Positions 5,576 to 11,973 of a stretch of 12,127 bases of DNA are shown one piece after another. Each line of letters opens with the position of its first letter. Positions within the stretch are counted from its first letter, which is position 1. Origin of the DNA: Woeseiaceae bacterium (GTDB lineage Bacteria > Pseudomonadota > Gammaproteobacteria > Steroidobacterales > Woeseiaceae); contig JALHUQ010000244.1 of NCBI GenBank assembly GCA_022866645.1, positions 1-12,127 on the forward strand, written 5' to 3'. The position numbers and the translations under genes are program-made. Below the pieces are notes generated by a model that was not told where the DNA came from, did not search any database, and saw nothing but the letters and a program-made list of their open reading frames with translations.

Positions 5576-7807
5576 TCAATGTTGATCCTTGGCCAGTTGC
5601 CAAAACAAGAACGAGAAGATGTCGGCATACTCAGACAGCAACTGATCTCGAGTAGAGCCAATACCATGGCCAGCGTCAAACTCGTCCCGCAGCAATACCG
5701 GCGGGCCATCCTCGCCGTTGGCCGCCTGTAACCTTGCCGCCATCTTGCCTGACATCCAGACGTTGACCCGTGGGTCATTGTAGCCATGGGTGAGTATCGT
5801 CGCCGGATAGGTCACGCCTTCACGGACGTGGTGGTATGAGCTCATTGCCAGCAGGCCATTGAAACCTTCCTCGTCGGTGACGGTACCGAACTCCTTGATA
5901 TTGGGTACGCCATTGGTCGTGGTCTCGGCGCGGATCGCATCGAGCATGCCGACCTGAATCACTGCTGCGCCGAACAGGTCGGGCCGTGCGGTGAGGGACC
6001 GCCCTGCAAGTATACCGCCGGCGCTACCGCCCATTGCCGCCATATGCGCCGGCGCGGTATAGCCTTTGTCCACGAGGTATTCGGCACAGGCAATCAAGTC
6101 CAGCCAGGTGTTGGGCTTGTTCGCCATACGGCCCGCGTAATGCCATTCTTGTCCGTACTCACCACCACCGCGTACATGGGCAATAGCAAAGACGCCACCG
6201 CGTTCGAGCCACGCGAGCCGTATCGGCGAAAAGAATACGTCCATGGTAATCCCGTAGCTGCCATAGCCGTACACGATGGTGGCATTGCTGCCATCCATTT
6301 TAAGATCGGCGCGGTGCAGAATCGAGAGCGGCACCTGCGTGCCATCGTGTGAGGAGACCAGCACCTCTTTCACCACAAACCCTTCGAGGTTATCGAACTT
6401 GCCGACCGGAACCATGCCGGTATCCGTAAAAGTGCCGGCCTTGGGTTCGTAGGCGTAGCGCACGCCCCCTTGGATCCATGAAGTTTCGTAGAGCAGGATG
6501 CCATCGACCTCAGGCGAGACCGACGAAATGTATTCTGCGCCCGCTCGCGGTGTGTTCAGAACCTCCATCGTTTTGTCCGGCCCGACGCGGATCACTTTGT
6601 TGAGGCCATCCCGTAAAGTATCGACGTAAATCGCGTCCTTCGCGGCAACGACATCTCTCAACACTATTTCGCCAGGGGCGATGACCACGTCGGCGGTATC
6701 GAGGTCAGGTGCTGCAAGCTTGGTTTTAATGAGTTGGTAGCGCGGCGCATCTTGCGCGGTCAGCAGATAGATGTCGCCGCCCATCACTGCAAAGCCGGTA
6801 ACCAGGTCTGTTTCGTCAGAGATACGTACCCACGGAATATCATCTGACAACAGTGAGTCCACGGGCGCGGTGAACAGCGAAATCTCATTGTTATCGCCGT
6901 GCTTGACTTTGAGGACCGCGTGTTCTGAGTTTGGGGTCAGCCACAGGCTGGGGAAATCGGTGTCGAGCAATGGCAGGCGATCTGATAGATCATAAGCGGC
7001 GATCACAGGGTCCTCGCCCGGGTCCGTACCGAGTTCGTGGAAGCGCACCATGGTCTGCTTATAGATTTCGGTTTCGGCAGCATCTTCGGGCAGGTCACGG
7101 CGTCGACTATAGTAGAAGCCATTGCCGCTGGCGGTCCACATCGGCCTGTTGTAGGCCGTCTCGATATTATCGATAGGCGCATCCACCGAGTTACCCGAAG
7201 CGACTTCCATAATGTGATACGACGTTAGCTCCGAGCCTCCTTGGGCGAGACCGTAAGTCACATATCTGCCGTCCCATGACGGCATGTAGATGCCCAGTGA
7301 GTAGTGTTGCTCCCCTTCTGCTCCGAGGGTTTCCGGGTCAACAAGAAGCTGTGCGCTATCGCTGTCCGCAGGGTGATAGTAAAACTTCTCCAGATTTTCG
7401 CCGGCGTTGCGACGCATATAGAACATGTCGCCGTTAGCCAGCCTATGAACTCCGTATGTGGTATACGGCGCGCCCTGGTCAAGCTCGACTAGTCGCTCAT
7501 AGATCTCCTCGCGCATGGGCAACCCCGCGAGAATTGACTCCGTGTACTCAGCCTGCCCCTTAAACCACTCGACAACATTCGAGTCATCCTGGTTTTCCAT
7601 ATATCGGTATGGGTCGTCGACCTCGACGCCCCAATGTGTGGCGGTGGTGTTCTCGATCTTTGCGACGGGGGCCGCGGGGCCAGCAGCGGATTCAGTTGCT
7701 ATGTTCCCTGAGACATCTCCGTTCGACTCTTTCCCGCCACAGGCGCTGAGTATTGTCGATGCGAGCAGGACGACAGTGATATGTTTCCAGCGACAGCTTA
7801 TTCGCAT
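5576..7807 (-). CDS. Prolyl oligopeptidase family (S9A) serine peptidase, lipoprotein
   Basis: A 743-residue S9A peptidase expected to cut short peptides after proline. Full length for the family. The N-terminus is a lipoprotein signal with lipobox LSAC and acylated Cys23, followed by a Gly/Ala/Ser-rich linker, so the enzyme is anchored to a membrane facing the periplasm. The family N-terminal motif DPYRYMEN is at 65-72. The beta-propeller spans roughly 120-480. The hydrolase domain shows YGYGSYG (513-519, oxyanion tyrosine), HVRGGGEYG (544-552), the nucleophile Ser595 in GGSAGG, Asp678 in YNDPRVN and His714 in DAGHG, giving an intact Ser-Asp-His triad. The start is supported by CGGAG seven bases upstream. 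It is the largest unit of the array. Proline specificity is inferred from family. Confidence 0.95.
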   Translation of the reverse strand: MRISCRWKHITVVLLASTILSACGGKESNGDVSGNIATESAAGPAAPVAKIENTTATHWGVEVDDPYRYMENQDDSNVVEWFKGQAEYTESILAGLPMREEIYERLVELDQGAPYTTYGVHRLANGDMFYMRRNAGENLEKFYYHPADSDSAQLLVDPETLGAEGEQHYSLGIYMPSWDGRYVTYGLAQGGSELTSYHIMEVASGNSVDAPIDNIETAYNRPMWTASGNGFYYSRRRDLPEDAAETEIYKQTMVRFHELGTDPGEDPVIAAYDLSDRLPLLDTDFPSLWLTPNSEHAVLKVKHGDNNEISLFTAPVDSLLSDDIPWVRISDETDLVTGFAVMGGDIYLLTAQDAPRYQLIKTKLAAPDLDTADVVIAPGEIVLRDVVAAKDAIYVDTLRDGLNKVIRVGPDKTMEVLNTPRAGAEYISSVSPEVDGILLYETSWIQGGVRYAYEPKAGTFTDTGMVPVGKFDNLEGFVVKEVLVSSHDGTQVPLSILHRADLKMDGSNATIVYGYGSYGITMDVFFSPIRLAWLERGGVFAIAHVRGGGEYGQEWHYAGRMANKPNTWLDLIACAEYLVDKGYTAPAHMAAMGGSAGGILAGRSLTARPDLFGAAVIQVGMLDAIRAETTTNGVPNIKEFGTVTDEEGFNGLLAMSSYHHVREGVTYPATILTHGYNDPRVNVWMSGKMAARLQAANGEDGPPVLLRDEFDAGHGIGSTRDQLLSEYADIFSFLFWQLAKDQH

Positions 7808-7839
7808 TGTTGAGCTCCGTTAGGGACGTATGCAGACCA

Positions 7840-7868
7840 ATCTTCGGCGCAGGCTGAAATCCAGTCAA
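7840..7868 (-). promoter_or_regulatory. Possible promoter of the prolyl oligopeptidase gene
   Basis: On the minus strand TTGACT (7863-7868) is a good -35 box, and 17 bp further GAAGAT (7840-7845) is a poor -10 box matching three of six bases. It lies 33-61 bp before the ATG. Tentative. Confidence 0.28.
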
Positions 7869-7921
7869 TTCTGGGATGTACTTTAGCGACGTTAGAATTT
7901 GTCTAAGCGGCGCGCGGCGAG

Positions 7922-8043
7922 TGTCCGTTTTGGGTCACAAGCCGTCATCTTACCTCAAGTTTTTCGAGCGGCTGCTAAGTGACGTGAAGCAGCCCCTCAG
8001 GTCGCTTCCTGGCGACCGTCTCAGTTCGGCCAATAGCAGTCGT
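7922..8043 (+). repeat. Intergenic repeat copy 8 (long form)
   Basis: Full-length long form, closest to copy 2, with which it shares 24 identical bases (7931-7954 and 717-740). Inner hairpin arms GGCTGCT (7970-7976) and AGCAGCC (7988-7994) pair perfectly. The right half reads TTCCTGGCGACCGTCTCAG then TTCGGCCAATAGCAGTCGT. The next bases, GTTGGAT, happen to match the attC core GTTRRRY. Confidence 0.92.
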
Positions 8044-8163
8044 TGGATTTATCGAACACCAAAACACATGACGTCTGCAACGGGTTTCGACTTAAATTAT
8101 CGAGTTCACTGATGCGATGGAGTTTCCCTGCTTGTTCAGCGCTTGCCGAAGCATTTGAGCGAG

Positions 8164-8196
8164 GCAACGGCCCCAGAGTACTCCCGGGGTCGTTGC
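8164..8196 (-). terminator. Long stem-loop directly after the small exported protein gene
   Basis: GCAACGGCCCC (8164-8174) and GGGGTCGTTGC (8186-8196) pair over eleven positions with one G-T pair and an 11-base loop. On the minus strand it starts 9 bases after the TAG stop of the gene at 8205, where a terminator would be expected. No T-run follows on that strand, so it may instead protect the 3' end of the message or be a different kind of inverted repeat. It is unrelated in sequence to the dispersed repeats. Confidence 0.5.
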
Positions 8197-8204
8197 GCGC
8201 TTGA

Positions 8205-8582
8205 CTATTTGGCGGGCACGGTCTCTTCGCCCCGGTACATGCGGTTACCGCTGCAGGTTGAGACTTCGTCGAATTCAGCGTCGAACGCGGAGTCGGCGTC
8301 GACAACCTTGCCCCAGGTCGCGATATCCGGATAGGTGTCAACCCACATGAAACCGCCAAGGTCACCGACGAGTGTCGAGACGTAGGAACTCGTGATCTCA
8401 TCAGAACCGCCTGTTGAGCGAGCCCACTTGAGCCATCTTGCATTGATTGCCATAGCGTCCTCCTTGGTGCTGCTATCTTTCAATTGGCAGGAGAACACGA
8501 TCGAGACTGGCTCTGCATGGACGGCGACCGAAAGAAGCAGGAATACAGACGTTATGGTGGCCAACATGATTTTCTTCAACAT
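8205..8582 (-). CDS. Small exported protein, unknown function
   Basis: A 125-residue protein with a clear Sec signal peptide: basic MLKK, a hydrophobic core and VHA at 21-23 before the mature end EPVSIVFSCQ. The mature part is about 100 residues. It has two cysteines, Cys32 and Cys110, which could form a disulfide in the periplasm. The pattern of an N-terminal strand (VSIVFSCQL), a helix with WLKWARS (50-56), a strand FMWVDTYPD (78-86) and a following ATWGKVVDA resembles the ferredoxin-like alpha/beta-barrel fold of small dimeric proteins such as the ABM, NIPSNAP or EthD groups; this is inference from pattern only. The start is strongly supported by AAGGAG six bases before the ATG. A stem-loop follows the stop. 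Confidence 0.85.
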   Translation of the reverse strand: MLKKIMLATITSVFLLLSVAVHAEPVSIVFSCQLKDSSTKEDAMAINARWLKWARSTGGSDEITSSYVSTLVGDLGGFMWVDTYPDIATWGKVVDADSAFDAEFDEVSTCSGNRMYRGEETVPAK

Positions 8583-8588
8583 GATTAA

Positions 8589-8594
8589 CTCCTT
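8589..8594 (-). promoter_or_regulatory. Strong ribosome-binding site of the small exported protein
   Basis: AAGGAG on the minus strand, six bases before the ATG at 8582. It is the best ribosome-binding site in the window and suggests high translation of this small exported protein. Confidence 0.75.
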
Positions 8595-8620
8595 ATTCTT
8601 GTTTTAGTTGTGTTCACTTC

Positions 8621-8626
8621 AGTATA
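8621..8626 (-). promoter_or_regulatory. Possible -10 box for the small exported protein gene
   Basis: TATACT on the minus strand, five of six bases of the -10 consensus, about 38 bp before the ATG. No convincing -35 box lies at the proper distance. Confidence 0.3.
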
Positions 8627-8663
8627 GAAGAGAATTCTAGCTTTGCTTGCTCGCAGCGAGCCT

Positions 8664-8706
8664 TCGCCTTCCTGGCGACCGTCTCAGAATGGCCACAAGC
8701 AGCCGT
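8664..8706 (+). repeat. Intergenic repeat copy 9 (right half only)
   Basis: Only the right half of a long-form copy is recognisable: TCGCCTTCCTGGCGACC then GTCTCAGAATGGCCACAAGC, ending AGCCGT. The left arm and inner hairpin are missing; the sequence before it carries a small unrelated inverted repeat, GCTCGCAGCGAGC. It ends 10 bp from the stop of the iminopeptidase gene. Confidence 0.85.
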
Positions 8707-8716
8707 TCTGCACTGC

Positions 8717-9745
8717 TCAAAAACGGCCGTCGTCAACGTCGCCAATGAATTTGATGAGGCCCTCAAAGTACGTGGCCTGATCATCATACAAAGCGAAGTG
8801 GCTGCCATCGGGGCAATAGAGATAACGACCGTTTGGGAAAGTGCTCGCCATCCACTCCATGTGTTTTGGGTCCATCGTGTCGTGTTCGGCACCAATGACC
8901 AAGGTTGGCACTTCGATTTCTGAAAGCGCAGCCGTCCGATCCCATTTCACGAGTTTGCCACTGGCCCCGAGTTCACTGGGCCCTTGTAGCGGGATATAAA
9001 TATCGTAATTGAGCTTGGCGAAGGCACGATTTACCGGGTCAGGCCATTCATCCGCTGGCATCCGCAAGATGTGGTTTACGTAGTGGTTCTCGACGAGAAG
9101 CTCCATATATCTCGGGTTGGCGTAATCTTCTGTTTCTTCAAAAGATTGGATCTCCGCCAGTACCTCGGGATCCATAGTTGGCATCAGCACATCCTGGGCG
9201 TATGCGTTATAGGCGGGAATACTCGCCATCATGTTTGAGATGATCAGGCCCTTTATGTTCTCTTGGTGTGCCAAGGCGTATTCGATTGCCAGAATTCCAC
9301 CCCACGACTGTCCGTAGAGATAGAAGTTACTCGCATCCAGGCCGAGCGCCTTCCGAACCTGCTCCACCTCGTCCACAAAACGCGGTAGTTCCCAAAGCTC
9401 AGGCGCGTTCGGCTGATCGGAATACGCTGAGCCAAGCTGATCGTAGTAGTAGTATTCGACTCCCGCCGCGGGCAGGAACGAATCAAACGCCTCCAGATAC
9501 TCGTGCGTTGCGCCTGGGCCGCCGTGCAGCAAGAGGACCTTTTTAGTAGGGTTATTCCCAACCCGTTTGGTCCAAACGCGGAACGTGCCGCTGGGGGTCT
9601 CAATTGGGATTAGTCGCACGCCACCGCTAAGCGCATCGGCACGCCCGGTATTATCGAAGTAGTCCGAAGTTGCATCACCAGAAGGCTCACCGCTGCACGC
9701 CTGCAGTAATGCGCCAACCATTAGGGCGATCAGGTATCTGTTCAT
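8717..9745 (-). CDS. Proline iminopeptidase-like alpha/beta hydrolase, lipoprotein
   Basis: A 342-residue S33-type alpha/beta hydrolase that would release N-terminal proline from peptides. It has a lipoprotein signal, LLQAC with acylated Cys17, placing it on a membrane facing the periplasm. HGGPG (74-78) gives the oxyanion hole, YDQLGSAYSD (101-110) is close to the DQxGxGxS signature of proline iminopeptidases, the nucleophile Ser147 is in GQSWGG (145-150), Asp289 is in GAEHDTMDP and His316 is in DGSHF. The triad is intact. I start at 9745 because AAGAGG lies five bases upstream and the lipoprotein signal then begins correctly; the ATG at 9769 would add eight residues and fall at the edge of repeat 10. 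Most family members are cytosolic, so lipid anchoring is unusual. Confidence 0.92.
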   Translation of the reverse strand: MNRYLIALMVGALLQACSGEPSGDATSDYFDNTGRADALSGGVRLIPIETPSGTFRVWTKRVGNNPTKKVLLLHGGPGATHEYLEAFDSFLPAAGVEYYYYDQLGSAYSDQPNAPELWELPRFVDEVEQVRKALGLDASNFYLYGQSWGGILAIEYALAHQENIKGLIISNMMASIPAYNAYAQDVLMPTMDPEVLAEIQSFEETEDYANPRYMELLVENHYVNHILRMPADEWPDPVNRAFAKLNYDIYIPLQGPSELGASGKLVKWDRTAALSEIEVPTLVIGAEHDTMDPKHMEWMASTFPNGRYLYCPDGSHFALYDDQATYFEGLIKFIGDVDDGRF

Positions 9746-9750
9746 ATGTG

Positions 9751-9756
9751 CCTCTT
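9751..9756 (-). promoter_or_regulatory. Ribosome-binding site fixing the iminopeptidase start
   Basis: AAGAGG on the minus strand, five bases before the ATG at 9745. It favours this start over the in-frame ATG at 9769, which lies inside the repeat border. Confidence 0.7.
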
Positions 9757-9768
9757 CACTCAATGACA

Positions 9769-9843
9769 ACGTCCGCTTCGGGTCAACAGGAGTCGCTCGT
9801 CATTCTAACACTCGACTGACGGCTTCCGGCCACAAGCGGCCGT
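9769..9843 (+). repeat. Intergenic repeat copy 10 (short form)
   Basis: Short form. The left arm ACGTCCGCTTCGGGTCAAC and the right arm GGCCACAAGCGGCCGT form the terminal inverted repeat. The middle, TCGACTGACGGCTTCCGG, is close to that of copy 1 (TTGACTGACGGCTTGCGG). It ends 37 bp from the stop of the next gene. Confidence 0.9.
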
Positions 9844-9880
9844 CTAAACTTGGTTCGAAAAGGCGGCGAGCGTCAGTTTT

Positions 9881-10267
9881 TCAGGCACCATCAAGTTTCA
9901 ATCTCTTTCGAGTCGAAAAAATGAACCAGAGCGTTACTGCCGTTCCGACGATCATCAGAAGCAGCGTGCCTCCGCCGATGATCTGAGGGAGCAGTGGTGG
10001 CGCAGGCCAAGGTTCAAATCCATTTTCGATTAGCAGTTCCCGGTAACGATAGATTTGAAAAGCAGCACTGATGAATCGAGTCACCAATATGCCGGAGGCC
10101 AGCACGTAGAGCGTCGATAGCAGAAAGTGTACGAAATCCACAACGCGTGTACCTGCAAGGTGCGTCGCGACGATAACCGCGAACGTCACCGTAATCCATA
10201 TCTGCAAAATGGAGTCGGCGAGGGACAGCGCGGAATAGAGGGTCTCGTAAATCAGTTCTTGGGTCAT
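9881..10267 (-). CDS. Hypothetical three-helix inner-membrane protein
   Basis: A 128-residue protein that I do not recognise. Hydrophobic helices lie at about 18-39, 43-63 and 94-118, and it ends in a basic tail, STRKRLKLDGA, which would place the C-terminus in the cytosol. Between helices 2 and 3 is an amphipathic, charged stretch (QIYRYRELLIENGFEPWPAPP). The motif content gives no activity. The start is supported by CTGGTGA seven or so bases before the ATG. GC content is low: a hand count of bases 10021-10080 gives about 42 percent. It stands alone between repeats 10 and 11. It is not obviously related in sequence to the other three-helix protein at 846-1202. Confidence 0.8.
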   Translation of the reverse strand: MTQELIYETLYSALSLADSILQIWITVTFAVIVATHLAGTRVVDFVHFLLSTLYVLASGILVTRFISAAFQIYRYRELLIENGFEPWPAPPLLPQIIGGGTLLLMIVGTAVTLWFIFSTRKRLKLDGA

Positions 10268-10357
10268 TTGTTCACCAGACGCATTATGTATTTGCGACTA
10301 AGCATTGTGCGGTATTGAAGATGCACGACAACAAAACGCAACGACGGTCCCAACCAA

Positions 10358-10448
10358 TGGCTGCTTTGGGTTGCGGTTTCAACCGGTCAATGCAACATGT
10401 TATCACCCGACCGACCGCTTTCGAGTGTAAACCAGCCGCCAGCAGTGG
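10358..10448 (+). repeat. Intergenic repeat copy 11 (GGTTGCGG subfamily)
   Basis: The left part is GGCTGCTTTGGG, as in the other copies, but then switches to TTGCGGTTTCAACCG. Nineteen bases (10367-10385) are identical to 11987-12005 in copy 13. GTTGC (10370-10374) pairs with GCAAC (10392-10396), enclosing CGGTT/AACCG. The right part (GACCGCTTTCGAGTGTAA, then CAGCCGCCAGCAGTGG) is related to copy 6. Confidence 0.78.
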
Positions 10449-10487
10449 GCGAAATCCTGCAGCTAAGAATTTAGTTCGCTGCGCCGA

Positions 10488-10865
10488 TTACTTCCCGATG
10501 GCAGCGGCAAGTCCTTCGGGGTCGGTAACGCTGACCCACAGCATGGAGTGGTTCTTGAACCCGATGACCTTTGGGACCTTGTCCACGAACGCGATGCTCA
10601 ACCCCTTGTGATGGTTCGTCCCGAAGGTGAGCCCGTCGTCGATGAAGCTGAGCCGCAACCCGACCGCGGTGTACCAACGGTGCGGGCCCGTAACGAGCGT
10701 GTGGTCGATGTTGTCCAGCGTCGTCTTCACTTTGACTCGCCCGTAGGTTGCAACGAGTTCGCCATTATCTGAGATTTCGACGCCGTCGTCCTCGCCCACG
10801 CCCAACGCGAAAAACAGTGCAGTCCATCGCTTGTCGAACCGGTACGGGAAGTGTCGCGTTGTCAT
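10488..10865 (-). CDS. Uncharacterised soluble protein of an actinobacterial-type family
   Basis: A 125-residue protein with no signal peptide or membrane helix. From memory, the blocks TTLDNIDHTLVTGPHRWY (48-65), GLRLSFIDDGLTFGTN (69-84) and KGLSIAFVDKVP (87-98), with the C-terminal VSVTDPEGLAAAI, match a family of short proteins of unknown function common in actinobacteria; this needs a search to confirm. No catalytic residues are recognisable. It looks rich in beta strands. GC is higher than in neighbours: hand counts of two 60-base rows (from 10501 and 10681) give 60 percent each, against about 42 percent in the gene to its left. The ribosome-binding site is weak. It fills its own unit between repeats 11 and 12, which fits acquisition from elsewhere. 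Confidence 0.83.
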   Translation of the reverse strand: MTTRHFPYRFDKRWTALFFALGVGEDDGVEISDNGELVATYGRVKVKTTLDNIDHTLVTGPHRWYTAVGLRLSFIDDGLTFGTNHHKGLSIAFVDKVPKVIGFKNHSMLWVSVTDPEGLAAAIGK

Positions 10866-10949
10866 GACTTTAAGTTCTGGCGCGGCATGGCCGCCACGTT
10901 GAGATCGATATTTTCCATCCGCGATACCTACCAGTAGGCGAGTTGTCGA

Positions 10950-11073
10950 ACGTCTGCTGTGGGTCAGTAGCCGTCATATTAACTCAGAATTCTCGGCTGG
11001 CTGCTAAGCGAAGTAAAGCAGCCTCTCAGTTAGCGTCCTGGCGACCGTCTCAGAACGGCCAATAGCGGTCGGT
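10950..11073 (+). repeat. Intergenic repeat copy 12 (long form)
   Basis: Full-length long form. The left arm is ACGTCTGCTGTGGGTCAG. Inner arms GGCTGCT (10999-11005) and AGCAGCC (11017-11023) pair perfectly. The right half carries TTAGCGTCCTGGCGACC and GTCTCAGAACGGCCA (11047-11061), ending AATAGCGGTCGGT. It lies 10 bp from the stop of the DUF6090-like gene. Confidence 0.92.
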
Positions 11074-11083
11074 CAAATCGTGC

Positions 11084-11836
11084 CTAGTTTAAGTCGGCAA
11101 GATCTTCATTTAATAACTCGATTGCTTCATCCATATCCTTGTCTAGGGACAAAACTGCGTTCTGCAGTATGTCCTGAATACGGTCTAATTTTGCGATCAT
11201 CATGTTTTGAAACTCTTCGCTCCGAACCAGTGCCAAGTGACTCTTCCTGTGTTCGAGCACGAACCGTGGAAACACGTAAGGAAATTCTGGTACCCCGGGT
11301 TGATGCTCCGTTCTATTGGTCAGCTGCGGCATGTAAGCATTGGCGATAAGATAGGGTGTGTAGGTATTATGGTGAAAGTCTTCATCTAGTTTCCAGAAGT
11401 TTTGTGCCCGCGTGATTTCAACCCGCAATTTGGCGAGTTTCTGGACTAAGACGGGGTCGGAAAGTGAGGCGGCCCCACCGCTAAACAATAACGCCATTGG
11501 CGCGCTTTCCCAGCCGCCACCGGAGTTGTACCACCACGTATCAGCAATCAATCGATCAATTTTGTCCTCCTCGACGATAGAGTCCTGTTCGATACCTATA
11601 CGAATCAATTCAGTAGCGGCTACCGCGATTGCTTCGTTAAACCTTCGCCCTTCTTCCACCTTTGCCTTCTTATCCTGCAAATCCTCTACGAGCGCCCGCA
11701 TCAGTGCTCGCTCGTCCTGAGATCTCCTGTTTTCGTCCCACCAGGCGTCAATAGAAAACGCCAGAAGAATTCCCACGACTATCACCGCCGCCTCCGCGAG
11801 CATGCGCTTCCATTTTTTGTTCTGAACTGCATTCAT
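11084..11836 (-). CDS. DUF6090-like membrane-anchored protein
   Basis: A 250-residue protein with one transmembrane helix near the N-terminus (about 14-30, AEAAVIVVGILLAFSIDAWW) followed by DENRRSQDERALMRALVEDL. This combination of a glutamate before a short helix, then a charged helical segment, matches the start of DUF6090 proteins as I remember them. The rest is a mostly helical domain with a WWYNSGGGWESAPMALLFSG stretch (101-120) and ends in an acidic helix (LDKDMDEAIELLNEDLADLN). The basic residues before the helix (KKWKR) put the N-terminus inside and the bulk of the protein in the periplasm. Function unknown. The ATG at 11836 lacks a good ribosome-binding site; Met12 at 11803 has GGAAG just before it and is an alternative start. 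Confidence 0.82.
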   Translation of the reverse strand: MNAVQNKKWKRMLAEAAVIVVGILLAFSIDAWWDENRRSQDERALMRALVEDLQDKKAKVEEGRRFNEAIAVAATELIRIGIEQDSIVEEDKIDRLIADTWWYNSGGGWESAPMALLFSGGAASLSDPVLVQKLAKLRVEITRAQNFWKLDEDFHHNTYTPYLIANAYMPQLTNRTEHQPGVPEFPYVFPRFVLEHRKSHLALVRSEEFQNMMIAKLDRIQDILQNAVLSLDKDMDEAIELLNEDLADLN

Positions 11837-11973
11837 GTGGGAGGTCTCAATTACCGCGCCAATAGCTTTCGGTCAATAGAAAACCGGGGACTCAAAACAT
11901 TACTGTATCTTTCGAACGAAAAAGAAATCTGCGTTTATCGGGCAATTGTCCCTCTGTGAGGTTAGTCGAAGAG

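Larger units (their letters stand above)
7808..8204. other. Gene-free stretch between peptidase and small exported protein genes
   Basis: This 397 bp gap holds a possible promoter for the peptidase (7840-7868), repeat copy 8 (7922-8043) and a strong stem-loop directly after the small exported protein gene (8164-8196). The 120 bp between the repeat and the stem-loop contain nothing I can identify; small open frames here have no start signals and overlap the repeat. Confidence 0.6.

Noticed and set aside
5557..7823. Several frames of 60-100 codons within the prolyl oligopeptidase gene
   Set aside because: All overlap an intact catalytic protein on the minus strand and are rich in Arg, Ser and Cys in the way of shadow frames.
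9746..9769. Earlier in-frame ATG for the iminopeptidase at 9769
   Set aside because: It lies at the border of repeat 10, adds eight polar residues before the lipoprotein signal and lacks the AAGAGG that precedes 9745.
700..11073. Repeats as simple transcription terminators of the minus-strand genes
   Set aside because: Their orientation does not change around the plus-strand gene, the stems lack T-runs, and several copies lie 36-160 bp from the stop codon.
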